Part shown: positions 8,618 through 17,603 of the stretch, piece by piece
Position numbering within the stretch: position 1 is the first letter of the stretch
Layout of the letters: every line of letters begins with the position of its first letter
DNA from: Polyangiaceae bacterium
GTDB taxonomy: Bacteria; Myxococcota_A; Polyangia; Polyangiales; Polyangiaceae
Direction of reading: 5' to 3'
Length of the DNA: 62,391 bases
NCBI GenBank assembly: GCA_022842465.1
Contig: JALHPN010000022.1
Span: forward strand, 1-62,391
Notes under the pieces: generated by a model
Told to the model about the DNA's origin: nothing
The model's input: only the letters and a program-made list of their open reading frames with translations
The model's database searches: none
Position numbers and translations under genes: made by a program

Positions 8618-9246
8618 CTGGCGTGCCCTGCCGCCTCGCGCTACACCCGCGCATGCTCCGCGCCCGCGCACATCCGGTGATGGCCTTCGCCTTCCTTGCC
8701 GGCGCGCTCGTCGCCTGCAGCGGCAGCGACAGCACCCGCGATCCCTTCGGCCGCGACACCGTCCCGACGACCTCCTCGGGCGGCGCCGGCACCACGGTCA
8801 CGGGGGACGACCCCGGGAGCCCCGTCGGCATCAAGAACCTCTCGATGACGGCGCCGCGGGAGGAGGCGGGCTCCTCCGACCCGGTCGAGTCCGTGGAGCT
8901 CACGTTCGTGCTCGAGAAGAACACGTCCCTCTATCTCGAGCGCCTCCAGGGCATCTCCGTCACGTTCGGGGGCAAGCGCCGCACCTTCACGACGAACGAG
9001 TGCCACACGTCCATCGTGCAGTACCCGGGCTCGGTGGTGACGCTCAGGATCAAGGACGACGGCACGGGGTCCGCGCTCTTCTACTCCGGCGCGGGCGCGC
9101 CTTACTACTGCCGCAGCGAGCCGGACAAGATCCCCACCCAGCCGACGGTGCGGCCGTGGGGAGAGTCCGTGACCCTCGAGCTGAGCGGCCTCCTCTCCGA
9201 CGCCGCGCCGTGGCGTGCGACGGCGACCAGCACCGCGCAGCGCTGA
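8614..9246 (+). CDS. Small lipoprotein, tandem paralogue 2
   Basis: A 210-residue lipoprotein. The ATG at 8614 overlaps the preceding stop and has an AAGGGG-type Shine-Dalgarno; an alternative ATG at 8653 has none. The signal ends LVAC (Cys35 from 8614). The mature part begins with DPFGRDT and shares blocks with its upstream neighbour: IKNLSMT, VELTFVLEKNTSLYLERLQ, ISVTFGGKRRTF. Two Cys residues (NECHTS and YYCRSE) are extra relative to the paralogue. Function unknown. The end is convergent with the metallophosphoesterase, with only 2 bases between the stops. Confidence 0.72.
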   Translation: MTGVPCRLALHPRMLRARAHPVMAFAFLAGALVACSGSDSTRDPFGRDTVPTTSSGGAGTTVTGDDPGSPVGIKNLSMTAPREEAGSSDPVESVELTFVLEKNTSLYLERLQGISVTFGGKRRTFTTNECHTSIVQYPGSVVTLRIKDDGTGSALFYSGAGAPYYCRSEPDKIPTQPTVRPWGESVTLELSGLLSDAAPWRATATSTAQR

Positions 9247-9248
9247 CG

Positions 9249-11672
9249 TCACCAGTCGAAGAGCCGGTCGACCGGGTTCTCCGCGCCGCGGGCGGCGACG
9301 CTCCTCGTGCGGTCGATGTCCACCGTCGTGACCTCGGCGAACGCGTCCGGGCCCTGGTGCACGAAGTACGTCACACGGTTCACGCGCGGCACGTCGGTCT
9401 GCTTCGTCACGTGGAGGACGGACCAGCCGAACATCGGCTGAGCGCCGTACCTCTGCGTCGTGAGATCCGCGGCGGACGTGAGCCGGACGATCGCGACCTC
9501 GTGGCCCGCCTTCGCGCCGGACGCATCCAGGGTGCGCATCGGAGACGTCCGCGCGTTCGTCCGGAGGAGATCGTCGAGCGTCGTCCGCCACGCCGCGGGC
9601 GGCCCCGGCGTCGCATCCCAGGCGAACGCGCGCACCGGGTTCGCGAGCTCGAGCGCCGTCGTGCGGGCCTGCGCCGTGCCTTCGGAAGCCGCGTCCCCGA
9701 GGACGAGCCGGTTCGGGACCATGACGTCGCCCGGCTGGAGCACTTCGAGCGTGTTGTAGTGCGCGTGGCCGAGGAGGAGCGTCCTCACGCGCGGGCTCGC
9801 CGAGATGCGCTTCAGGAGCTCGACGCCGGAGAGGTAGAAGCCGCTGCCCTCCTTGTCGAACAGCGGGTCCGGCCCCATCCACTCCTGGAGCCCGTCGTGG
9901 AGGCAGCTCTCGCGCTCGTCGACGCTGAGGGTGAGGTCGTCGCGCTTGCAGATGATCGGCGTGAAGACCTCGCCGAGCAGGTAGTTCACCGTGCTCTGCG
10001 CCATGCCCTGGTACTCGAGCACCGGGAAGTAGTAGCCGTGATCCTTCCCCCGATGTCCGCCGCGCGGATCGTGGTGCATGAGGAGGACGACGTCCTCCTT
10101 CGCGGCCTTCGCGCGCCCGATCTCGCGATCGATCCAGTCCATCTGCACGCGGCCGATCGAGCCGCCGTAGTTCACCGTGTACATTCCCCAGCCGGTGCGC
10201 TGGTGCTGACGGAGCTCGTACGAGTTCACCGAGACGTAGCGATTCTTGCCGAACGACCACGAGCCGTAGAGCGGTCCGTACGTCTTCTGCCACTGGTGAA
10301 AGCCGTCGTAGAGGACCATGTTGCGCTCTCGGCGCGGGACCTCGGAGAACGCGGCGGCGAAGGTCTGACCGATCTTCTTCGTGAAGGCGCCGGTGAAGAC
10401 GTCGACCGGTCGGCCGCCGAGGTCGTCCTTCGTCGCATCGAGGAACGCGGCGTAGGCGCTCCAGGAGTAGTCGGGCCAGGCGAGGTTGTTCTGCGAGGCG
10501 ACGACCTTCTGGAGATCGGTACCCCCGAGCCGGTCGGCGCGCGCGATGAGCTCGGGGACGTGCCCTGTCGCGGCGATGCCGTCGTGGTTGCCGGGCGTGA
10601 GGAAGATGGGGAGCGAGAGGCGCTTCAGGGCATCGAGGATGCGCTTCGCCTCCGTCGCGTAGGTCGTCGCGACGAGCGGCTGGCGGATCGTGCCGGGAGA
10701 GCCGCCGTTGTGGAGATCGCCGTTGAACGTGATGAACGCGGCGTTCCTCACCTTCGGGTCCGTGCTCGCGTTCACCGCGTCGACGAAGTCGTCGATCTTG
10801 TCGGCAGTGAGCTGCTGGTAGACGGCGGCGACGGTGACCTGCGTGTCGGTGACGTTGAGCGCCTCGTACTCGTCGGAGGCCGTGTCGTAGACGCGCACGG
10901 CGTTGTACTGCCACTCGAAGACGTTCGCGAAGAGCGCGCCGTTCTTCCGCACCTCGAAGCGGACGTCGTAGAGGCCGGGCGCGACGCTCTGCATCGCCGA
11001 CCGATCGAAGACGGCGCGCACCGTGCGGCGCTTCTTCAGCGCCGCAGGGAGCTCGCTCGGCTCGGCTTGCACGAGGAGCTTGGACGGACGAAGGCGCACC
11101 ACGCCTGCCCGTGCGCTCTGGGCAGAGGCCGACTCGGCCGCGCTCTCCCGCGCGCTCCTCGCGACGAGGAAGAACGCGAGGCTGTTCCGCTCGTCCTCCG
11201 TGAGCGTGAGGGTTCGCGGCGAGGAGCCCGCCTGCTCGGCGATCCTCGGCGCGAGGTGCGCGATGGCGTCGTCCTCGAGCCGGAGCACCACGGTGAGCTC
11301 GTCGGCGGGATCGTCCTTCACGTAGAGGTTCGGGTTGCCGAGGGTCGGGTAGACGAGCCGATCGATGACGGCGCGACCGTCCACCGTCCACGGCATCACC
11401 TGCTCGTTCTCGGACGCGTCGGCATAGAAGACGCTCGAGAGGAAGGTCTCGCCCTTCGGGCCGAGGACCTCCCAGGGGCGCTCCACGAGGAGGTCGGGCG
11501 CGACCGTCGGCTCGTCGTCACGGGCGGCGGGTTCGGGCTCCTTCGCGGTCGCGACGTCGCCTTCGCCGCGCGCCGCCGGATCGCTCGCCGTCGAGCACCC
11601 GGCCACGACGAGGGCGAAGGCGCCGAGCGCGCCGATCGCCGACCCTCGCCACCGCGTCCAGCCCATGCTCAC
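9249..11672 (-). CDS. Calcineurin-like metallophosphoesterase lipoprotein
   Basis: An 807-residue lipoprotein (lipobox VAGC, Cys26). After a Glu/Ala-rich linker and an N-terminal region of about 280 residues come the ordered motifs of a binuclear metallophosphoesterase: FNGDLHNGG, PGNHDG, MHHDPRGGH and GHAHYN. These supply the Asp, Asn and His ligands. A large C-terminal region of about 200 residues has no recognisable motif. It probably hydrolyses a phosphate ester or cyclic nucleotide-type substrate outside the cytoplasm. It is convergent with the lipoprotein pair and followed upstream by a 138-base gap. Confidence 0.86.
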   Translation of the reverse strand: MSMGWTRWRGSAIGALGAFALVVAGCSTASDPAARGEGDVATAKEPEPAARDDEPTVAPDLLVERPWEVLGPKGETFLSSVFYADASENEQVMPWTVDGRAVIDRLVYPTLGNPNLYVKDDPADELTVVLRLEDDAIAHLAPRIAEQAGSSPRTLTLTEDERNSLAFFLVARSARESAAESASAQSARAGVVRLRPSKLLVQAEPSELPAALKKRRTVRAVFDRSAMQSVAPGLYDVRFEVRKNGALFANVFEWQYNAVRVYDTASDEYEALNVTDTQVTVAAVYQQLTADKIDDFVDAVNASTDPKVRNAAFITFNGDLHNGGSPGTIRQPLVATTYATEAKRILDALKRLSLPIFLTPGNHDGIAATGHVPELIARADRLGGTDLQKVVASQNNLAWPDYSWSAYAAFLDATKDDLGGRPVDVFTGAFTKKIGQTFAAAFSEVPRRERNMVLYDGFHQWQKTYGPLYGSWSFGKNRYVSVNSYELRQHQRTGWGMYTVNYGGSIGRVQMDWIDREIGRAKAAKEDVVLLMHHDPRGGHRGKDHGYYFPVLEYQGMAQSTVNYLLGEVFTPIICKRDDLTLSVDERESCLHDGLQEWMGPDPLFDKEGSGFYLSGVELLKRISASPRVRTLLLGHAHYNTLEVLQPGDVMVPNRLVLGDAASEGTAQARTTALELANPVRAFAWDATPGPPAAWRTTLDDLLRTNARTSPMRTLDASGAKAGHEVAIVRLTSAADLTTQRYGAQPMFGWSVLHVTKQTDVPRVNRVTYFVHQGPDAFAEVTTVDIDRTRSVAARGAENPVDRLFDW

Positions 11673-11810
11673 GATGTAGGCAGATCTCGGGCCGACACAC
11701 GCCCGACACGTTCCGGCCTCGAATCGCGCGTGAACGGCGCCCCGGACGGGGTGCTGGGGATCCAGCGATCCACCTCGTCCCCCCAGTTCGAGGCGCCGGC
11801 CCGATCCCGG

Positions 11811-12788
11811 TCAGGGAAGGAGCAGCGTCGAGCCCGTCGTCTTGCGGGCCTCGAGGTCCGCGTGGGCACGCGCGGCGTCCTGGAGCGGGTACGTCTGATC
11901 GACCCGTACCCGGAGGACGCCGCGTCTCAAGAGCTCGAAGAGCTCGCTCGCCGCGCCGTCGAGATCGGCGCGCCTCCGCCCGACGTAGTCGCCGAGCGTC
12001 GGGCGCGTGAGGAAGAGCGAGCCCTTCTGGGCGAGGATGCGCGGGTCGATCGGGCCGATCGGCCCCGACGACTGTCCGAACGAGACCATCAGGCCGAGCG
12101 GACGCAGCGCGTCGAGCGACGACGAGAACGTGTCGCGCCCGACGGAGTCGTACACGACGGGGACCCCCTCTCCGTCCGTGACCTCGCGCACGCGACGTGC
12201 GACGTCCTCCGTCCGGTAGAGGAGGACGTGGTCGCAGCCGTGGGCCTTCGCGAGGGCTGCCTTCGCCTCGCTCCCGACGGTGCCGATGACGGTCGCGCCG
12301 AGGTGCTTCGCCCACTGACAGAGAAGGAGACCGACGCCTCCCGCCGCCGCGTGGACGAGCACGACCTCGCCGCTCGCGATCCGATGCGTCCGCCGCGCGA
12401 GGTACCACGCGGTCATCCCCTTCAGCATGACGGCGGCGGCCGTGCGATCGTCGACGCTCGCCGGCACCTTCACGACGTGCGCGGCGGGGACGTTGCGCGC
12501 CTCGGAGTACGCGCCCGTCGGCCCCGTCGCGTACGCGACGCGATCGCCCTTCGCGAAGCCCGTCACCCCAGCGCCGACCTCGTCGACGACGCCCGCCGCT
12601 TCCGAGCCGAGCACGGCGGGGAGCGGGAGCGCATAGAGCCCTGTCCGATGGTACGTGTCGATGAAGTTCAGACCCACCGCCGTGTGGCGGAGGCGGAGCT
12701 CACCGGCAGCCGGAGGGGGGACCTCGACGGTCTCCCACCTGAGGACGTCGGGCCCGCCGGTCTCGTGCATCCGGATCGCCTTGGCCAT
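11811..12788 (-). CDS. NADPH:quinone oxidoreductase, zinc-independent MDR family
   Basis: A 325-residue medium-chain reductase, the usual length for the QOR class. The ATG at 12788 gives the normal family start (MAKAIRMHETGGPDVL). The GroES-like N-terminal domain lacks structural zinc Cys residues. The Rossmann domain shows AAAGGVG at about 145-152 for NADPH binding. It catalyses one-electron or hydride reduction of quinones in the cytoplasm. It diverges from a pirin gene across a 97-base region with two perfect inverted repeats, so the two may be co-regulated in response to redox stress (inference). Confidence 0.9.
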   Translation of the reverse strand: MAKAIRMHETGGPDVLRWETVEVPPPAAGELRLRHTAVGLNFIDTYHRTGLYALPLPAVLGSEAAGVVDEVGAGVTGFAKGDRVAYATGPTGAYSEARNVPAAHVVKVPASVDDRTAAAVMLKGMTAWYLARRTHRIASGEVVLVHAAAGGVGLLLCQWAKHLGATVIGTVGSEAKAALAKAHGCDHVLLYRTEDVARRVREVTDGEGVPVVYDSVGRDTFSSSLDALRPLGLMVSFGQSSGPIGPIDPRILAQKGSLFLTRPTLGDYVGRRRADLDGAASELFELLRRGVLRVRVDQTYPLQDAARAHADLEARKTTGSTLLLP

Positions 12789-12790
12789 GA

Positions 12791-12827
12791 GCCCGAGGGT
12801 AGCTCGGGCCCGTCTCCTCGGGAGACG
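12791..12827. promoter_or_regulatory. Two adjacent perfect inverted repeats between divergent qor-like and pirin genes
   Basis: GCCCGAG-GGTAG-CTCGGGC at 12791-12809 and CGTCTCC-TCG-GGAGACG at 12811-12827 are two different perfect 7-bp inverted repeats, one base apart, immediately upstream of the oxidoreductase start. They may be operators for a dimeric repressor or leader hairpins; the sequence cannot distinguish these. Confidence 0.4.
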
Positions 12828-12885
12828 ATCGCGATGACGATTTCGCGAATGGTGGTCTCCCGCCGCCGGCGGTAAGACAAGGGCC

Positions 12886-13581
12886 ATGAAGACAAGGCGC
12901 GCTGCGGACCGGGGCTACGCCGACCACGGATGGCTCCGGAGCTTCCACACGTTCTCGTTCGCCGACTACCACGACCCCGCGCACATGGGCTTCCGCGCGC
13001 TCCGCGTGATCAACGAGGATCGCGTCGCGCCCGGCAAGGGCTTCGGGACGCACGGTCACCGCGACATGGAGATCATCTCCTACGTCCTCGAGGGCGCGCT
13101 AGAGCACAAGGACAGCATGGGCACGGGGTCCGTCATCCGGCCGGGCGACGTCCAGCGCATGAGCGCGGGCACCGGCGTCACGCACAGCGAGTTCAACGCG
13201 AGCACGTCGGACGCGGTCCACTTCCTCCAGATCTGGATCATCCCCGACGCGCGGGGCCACGCCCCCGGCTACGAGCAGAAGAACTTCCCCGCAGAGGACA
13301 GGCGCGGGAAGCTCCGGGTCGTCGCCTCGCCGGACGGACGGGACGGCTCCGTGAGCCTCCATCAAGATGCCGTGCTGTACGCCGCTCTCCTCGGCGAGGG
13401 CGAGACGACGGTCCACGAGGTGAAGGCCGGACGCGGCGCGTGGGTGCACGTTGCGAAGGGCACGATCGACCTCGGCGGCACCGTGCTCGAGGCAGGAGAC
13501 GCCGCCGAGATCGAGGAGCCGGGGAACCTCGTGCTCACCGGCAAGGAGGACGCCGAGGTCCTCGTCTTCGACCTGTCCTGA
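12886..13581 (+). CDS. Pirin family protein (YhhW-type)
   Basis: A 231-residue bicupin. The N-terminal cupin has the conserved pirin metal motif GFGTHGHRDMEI at about 45-56, with two His, and the later GTGVTHSE segment supplying the third His and Glu. YhhW-type pirins bind Fe or Ni and show quercetin 2,3-dioxygenase activity; the physiological role is usually redox or stress related. Length and start (MKTRRAADRG, then HTFSFADYHD) match the family. It diverges from the quinone oxidoreductase gene, and its stop codon shares a 12-base palindrome with the stop of the convergent short-chain dehydrogenase gene. Confidence 0.92.
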   Translation: MKTRRAADRGYADHGWLRSFHTFSFADYHDPAHMGFRALRVINEDRVAPGKGFGTHGHRDMEIISYVLEGALEHKDSMGTGSVIRPGDVQRMSAGTGVTHSEFNASTSDAVHFLQIWIIPDARGHAPGYEQKNFPAEDRRGKLRVVASPDGRDGSVSLHQDAVLYAALLGEGETTVHEVKAGRGAWVHVAKGTIDLGGTVLEAGDAAEIEEPGNLVLTGKEDAEVLVFDLS

Positions 13582-13589
13582 GCGCTCAG
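13578..13589. other. Palindrome containing both stop codons of a convergent gene pair
   Basis: CTGAGCGCTCAG is a perfect 12-base palindrome holding TGA of the pirin gene on one strand and TGA of the dehydrogenase on the other. It could form a minimal bidirectional hairpin, or may be simple economy of space. Confidence 0.4.
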
Positions 13590-14599
13590 CGGGCCCGCGC
13601 GTACGCTCCGAACCCGACCGCCGCGAGCGCGAGCCCGAGCCCGGCCGCGGCCGCGGCGAACGGGTGGAGGGCGAGCGTGGTGTAGAGACTGCGCTCGAGG
13701 GTCCTGCCTCGATGGTTGCCGCGCTCGCTCCCCTCGAAGAGAGGCGCCATGAAGAGGCTGTCCTCCTGCGAACGCACGCGCTCGGGGTCCTGCTGCTTCT
13801 CGGGCGCCATCTGCGTCTCCATGATGCGGTCGGTGAGACGAGGCGCGAACTTCTCGAGCAGGCTGAACACCTTGCCCGCGCCGCCGACGATCACGTCGCG
13901 CGTGGGGTGCTCGCAGCAGTGGAGGATCGCGTCGGCGACGAGCTCCGGCGCGTAGACCGGCGGCACGTGCTTCGGCGCATGCTCGAGATGGTTGCGCGCG
14001 TGGTCGGTGTAGGGAGTATCGATCGCCGCCGGCTTCACGAGGCTCACCCAGACGGGGAGCCCGTCCATCTCGACCTCCATCCGGAGCGCGTCGGTGAAGC
14101 CCTTCACCGCGTGCTTGCTCGCCGAGTAGAAGCCCTGGAGTGGGATCGCGCGCTCGGAGAGGATGCTCCCCACGTTGACGATGGCGCCGCCGTGCTCGCC
14201 GAGATGCGAGAGCGCCACGCGCGATCCGTTCACGACTCCCCAGACGTTCACGTCGAAGAGGCGACGCGCCTCGACCATGTCGGTCTCGAAGAGCTTGCCG
14301 TAGATCGAGAGGCCGGCGTTGTTGACCCACGCATCGAAACCGCCGAAGCGCTGGAGAGCGAGGTCACGAACGCGCTCGAGCGCGTGGACGTCGGCCACGT
14401 CGGCGGCTACGGCGAGCGCCTCTCCGCCCTCTGCGACGATGTCGGCGGCGATGCGGTGGAGATCCTCGTCGTTGCGGGCGACGAGGACGACGCGGGCGCC
14501 GCGCTTCACGGCCGCTCGGGCGGTCGCGAGGCCGATTCCGCTCGTCGCGCCCGTGATCACGATGACCTGCTGACTCACCTTCTTGCGCTTCGTCCTCAT
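13586..14599 (-). CDS. Short-chain dehydrogenase/reductase with C-terminal membrane anchor
   Basis: A 337-residue SDR. The Rossmann motif TGATSGIG is at 16-23, NNAG at about 92-95, and the catalytic Ser-Tyr-Lys triad is seen as NVGSILS and YSASK (about 145 and 158-162). The core ends near residue 260. A C-terminal extension finishes with a hydrophobic segment rich in Ala/Gly/Leu followed by ARAR, likely a membrane anchor. The substrate cannot be read from the sequence. Its start codon overlaps the stop of the M28 peptidase gene (ATGA), so they are translationally coupled. Confidence 0.9.
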   Translation of the reverse strand: MRTKRKKVSQQVIVITGATSGIGLATARAAVKRGARVVLVARNDEDLHRIAADIVAEGGEALAVAADVADVHALERVRDLALQRFGGFDAWVNNAGLSIYGKLFETDMVEARRLFDVNVWGVVNGSRVALSHLGEHGGAIVNVGSILSERAIPLQGFYSASKHAVKGFTDALRMEVEMDGLPVWVSLVKPAAIDTPYTDHARNHLEHAPKHVPPVYAPELVADAILHCCEHPTRDVIVGGAGKVFSLLEKFAPRLTDRIMETQMAPEKQQDPERVRSQEDSLFMAPLFEGSERGNHRGRTLERSLYTTLALHPFAAAAAGLGLALAAVGFGAYARAR

Positions 14600-15588
14600 G
14601 CTCTCACCTCGAGGTGTCGCGGTGCCCCGGCCAGCCGCGCGACGACGGCTGCCATTCCGTAGACGACGTCGGACAGGCGATCGAGGTCGAGGCCCGACGC
14701 GTCATCCTTTCCGGGCCGGCGCGCCCGGAGCGGCCCGCCGTCGGTCAAGACCGCCGCGCGCCATCCCTCCTTCCAGAACGAGCCGTGATCGCCGGAGGGG
14801 ACGAAGGGAAAGAGGCCGGGGAGGCTCACGGCGCGGAGGGCGCGCGTCGTCCCCGTGCCGAACGCCTCCACCGCCTCGCGCACGAGGTGGCGCGAGCGCA
14901 GGTTGCCGACGAGAGCGAGGGGCTCACCCATGCCGATGCTCTCGATCGCGATCATGCCTTCGACGTTCACCCGCTGCCTCCGGAGGCGCGTCGCGTAGAC
15001 GCGGCTCCCCATCGATGCCCTCCGCGTGTGCGGCACCTCCTCGTTCGTGAAGGCCACGAACCGGACCGCGCGCGCGAAACGCCGGCCCCGGAGCATGTGC
15101 GCGAGCGAGAGGAGGACGGCCGCCCCGCTCGCGTCGTCGTAGCCGCCGGCGCTCCCGCGGATCGTGTCGTAGTGGGCGCCGATGACGATGTCGCCGCGGG
15201 CGGTGCTCGCCGGACGGAGGACCGCCTCGAGGTTCTCCGGCGGGGCGCCTGCCCACGACGGGACGGGGATGCGCGTGACGGCGAGGCCGGCGTCGAGCAG
15301 CGACCCGGAGATCAGATCCGCCGCCCGGGAGAGGTTCGCGCGCGCCTCGGCGGAGCCATCGTTCCGCTCGCCGACGACCAGCTCGCGGAGATGGTGCTCC
15401 AGACGCGCGCGCACTTCGCGCGGAGAGAGGTCCCGCACGAGGCGAGCTGCTGGACCTCCTGCATGCGTGCCCGTCCACGACGGCGCGTCGCTCGCCGGGA
15501 ACGACTCGAGGGCGGCCTCGTCGACCGTGCGCTGGTCGGCGCGCGAACGTGCGATGGGATCACGGGTGGACTCGGGCATCGGGCACAT
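14596..15588 (-). CDS. M28 family zinc aminopeptidase
   Basis: A 330-residue peptidase. The M28 motifs are GAHYDT (first zinc His and Asp), YDDASG (bridging Asp), FTNEE (catalytic and ligand Glu) and SGDHGSF (last zinc His). There is no clear signal peptide. The first 40 residues contain DEAALESFPASDAPSW, a short conserved segment found at the N-terminus of many unrelated small bacterial proteins. It is expected to release amino acids from peptides. It lies 10 bases from the upstream small membrane protein gene and overlaps the dehydrogenase gene downstream. Confidence 0.86.
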   Translation of the reverse strand: MCPMPESTRDPIARSRADQRTVDEAALESFPASDAPSWTGTHAGGPAARLVRDLSPREVRARLEHHLRELVVGERNDGSAEARANLSRAADLISGSLLDAGLAVTRIPVPSWAGAPPENLEAVLRPASTARGDIVIGAHYDTIRGSAGGYDDASGAAVLLSLAHMLRGRRFARAVRFVAFTNEEVPHTRRASMGSRVYATRLRRQRVNVEGMIAIESIGMGEPLALVGNLRSRHLVREAVEAFGTGTTRALRAVSLPGLFPFVPSGDHGSFWKEGWRAAVLTDGGPLRARRPGKDDASGLDLDRLSDVVYGMAAVVARLAGAPRHLEVRA

Positions 15589-15597
15589 GGCGTCCTC

Positions 15598-16071
15598 TCA
15601 GACGGTCCTGCCGTGCGCGCCGCGCGCCTCGCCGAGGGACGGGTGGGCTCCGCCGAGGAGGCGACCGTCGACCGCGTTCTTCGCCGCGGCTCGCGCGAGC
15701 TGCGTGGCGAAGACCGTGACGAAGCTCACGAGGAGCTTCCGTCCGACCTCGCCCATCACGGAGCCTCTGCGCTCGGCGCGAAAGGGCTCGATCGCCTTCG
15801 CGATGCGGTACGAGAGGAGCCGCTTCTTCTTCGCACGGAGCGCCCAGCCGATCAGGCCGATGCCCACGCCGACCAGCGCGCCGGAGGCGAGGACGACGCC
15901 TACCGCGGTGGGTGCGAGCGCCTTCGCGCGACGGCCGACCTCCGTCACCTGGTGACGTCGCGCGTCGAGCGCGTCGACGTGACGGAAGAGGCGCGACCGG
16001 ATCACTTCGGCGCGACGCTCGAGGCGGGCGCGGCGCTCCTCGAGAGAGAGCTCGTGCTTCTCGGTGCTCAT
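15598..16071 (-). CDS. Small membrane protein, DUF3618/YqjD-like
   Basis: A 157-residue protein with a charged, Arg-rich N-terminal helix (residues 1-50), a hydrophobic segment at about 52-75 (APTAVGVVLASGALVGVGIG), and a second weakly hydrophobic stretch near 105-130. This resembles the small envelope proteins encoded beside holin-like DUF1469 proteins (yqjC-yqjD-yqjE arrangement), which fits the fused partner upstream. Its start overlaps the upstream stop (ATGA). The role of such proteins is not established; YqjD has been linked to ribosome tethering at the membrane. Confidence 0.65.
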   Translation of the reverse strand: MSTEKHELSLEERRARLERRAEVIRSRLFRHVDALDARRHQVTEVGRRAKALAPTAVGVVLASGALVGVGIGLIGWALRAKKKRLLSYRIAKAIEPFRAERRGSVMGEVGRKLLVSFVTVFATQLARAAAKNAVDGRLLGGAHPSLGEARGAHGRTV

Positions 16072-17567
16072 GCGACGTGCTCCTTCAGCTGGTGGACGTC
16101 CGACGCGAGGCGCCGGCGCGTCTTGTCGAGCGGCTTCTTGGGCAGCTTCGCGTAGCCGACATAGCCGGTGATGCTGGCGAGGACGGCGAAGCCGACGCCG
16201 ACGCCGATCGCCGCGAGCGGCGTCCCGCCGAGGGCGAGGACGATGGCGACGGCGAGCATCGAGAGGAAGATCAGCGCTGCGACGAGGCTCACGCCGAAGG
16301 CGATCGCCGAGTGCTCGAGCTGCTTCACCTCCTCCTTGACCTCGTTCTTCGCGAGCGCGACCTCGAGCTTCACGAGCTCCTTCGCCTCCGCGATCGTGTC
16401 CCTGACGAGCTCCGCAGTGCTCGATTCTTCGAGGGGGTCTCGTCCCGGCAAGAGCGGTTCGGTTGCCATGATGTTCACCTTCTCGTCCTCTCGTTCCACG
16501 TGTTCGTTCTGCTTCGCGCCGAGCGCGTCGAGCCCGTCATGGGCTCGGTCGAGCGGCAGCACTTCCTTGCCGTGGCGCTGCCTGATGATCCGACGCTCGA
16601 CGCGCCGCGCGATCGCTTCGAGCATCACCCACTCGTCGTAGTCGACGTTCGCGCGCGTCATGGCGTCCCACACCTCCACGAGACGCGCCGCGATCGAGTC
16701 ACCCACCGTGCGTCCGCGCTCCGCGTGGGAGACCAGGACCTCCGTCAGGCGACCGAGCTCGTCTTGCAGCTCCTGGGCCTCCTCACTCGCGACGAGGTAG
16801 GCGTCCGCGTCGATCTCCGTCCGCGTCATCATCGCGCGGATGCGTGCGACCTTCTCCGGCTCGCCGCGCATCAGGAGGTCGGACGGATAGAGGTAGATCT
16901 CGAGCCCGTCCGCCTTGATCCGCCTCACTTGCTCGGCGACGATCGGCTGGACCGCGCCGCGCGCGAGCGTCTTCAGGACCTTCGTCGAGAGCGCCATCGA
17001 CGTCGGGAGCTCCGTCACTTCGGGGAGGACGCCGGCCCTCGCGCACGACTCGGTCAGCTCCTCGAGGACATCGTCGTAGCGGCCGGTCTTCGGCTGGACG
17101 TAGACATGGCTGTCGCTCCATCCGCGCACCATCGAGGCGACCTTGACCGCCGGGACGGTGACGACGGTGAGCAGGAACGCCACGAAGAAGCCGAGCGCGA
17201 GCGGGTAGCCGTGGAGGAGCGCCCTGGCGTAGGAGACGCGTGGCACCTCCGCCGCGAAGCGCACGAGCGCCCCGACCCCGAGGGGCGCCACGGCCGCGAG
17301 GCCGCCCCAAACGATGCGGAGCGCCGTCGCGCCGAGCCAGTCCTCCAGCGGCAAGAAGGCGAGGACCCAGGCCGCGACGTTCGGGACGAAGATGCCGACC
17401 ACGAAGACGGGCCAGCAGATGGACAGGAGCAGCGCGACCGTCACGGCGATCTGCTTCTTCCGAGGCAGCCGCCCGAAGAGCGCCGTCACGGACCAACCGA
17501 ACAGCGCTTGGAGGATGGTGGTCAGCTTCTTGCCGATGAAGCTGAGGACGAACGATACGATCGGCAC
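16068..17567 (-). CDS. Membrane protein with C-terminal DUF1469 (holin superfamily III-like) domain
   Basis: A 499-residue open frame. Residues 1-150 have about four hydrophobic segments, 150-360 are soluble and charged, and 367-499 look exactly like a complete stand-alone DUF1469/YqjE-type protein: a coiled N-terminus, two membrane segments at about 410-460 and a basic tail. An internal ATG at 16469 is preceded by GAGAAGG at good spacing, so the C-terminal domain may also be made alone. Whether this is a true fusion or two genes joined by loss of a stop cannot be settled from this copy. I do not recognise the N-terminal part. Confidence 0.7.
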   Translation of the reverse strand: MPIVSFVLSFIGKKLTTILQALFGWSVTALFGRLPRKKQIAVTVALLLSICWPVFVVGIFVPNVAAWVLAFLPLEDWLGATALRIVWGGLAAVAPLGVGALVRFAAEVPRVSYARALLHGYPLALGFFVAFLLTVVTVPAVKVASMVRGWSDSHVYVQPKTGRYDDVLEELTESCARAGVLPEVTELPTSMALSTKVLKTLARGAVQPIVAEQVRRIKADGLEIYLYPSDLLMRGEPEKVARIRAMMTRTEIDADAYLVASEEAQELQDELGRLTEVLVSHAERGRTVGDSIAARLVEVWDAMTRANVDYDEWVMLEAIARRVERRIIRQRHGKEVLPLDRAHDGLDALGAKQNEHVEREDEKVNIMATEPLLPGRDPLEESSTAELVRDTIAEAKELVKLEVALAKNEVKEEVKQLEHSAIAFGVSLVAALIFLSMLAVAIVLALGGTPLAAIGVGVGFAVLASITGYVGYAKLPKKPLDKTRRRLASDVHQLKEHVA

Positions 17568-17603
17568 GCACGAATGAGGTGCAGCGCGCGTGCCACCGCA
17601 CGG

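Noticed and set aside
16068..16469. Prophage remnant (holin-like domain)
   Set aside because: The DUF1469 family is a normal cellular envelope family; no lysin, tail or integrase genes are near.
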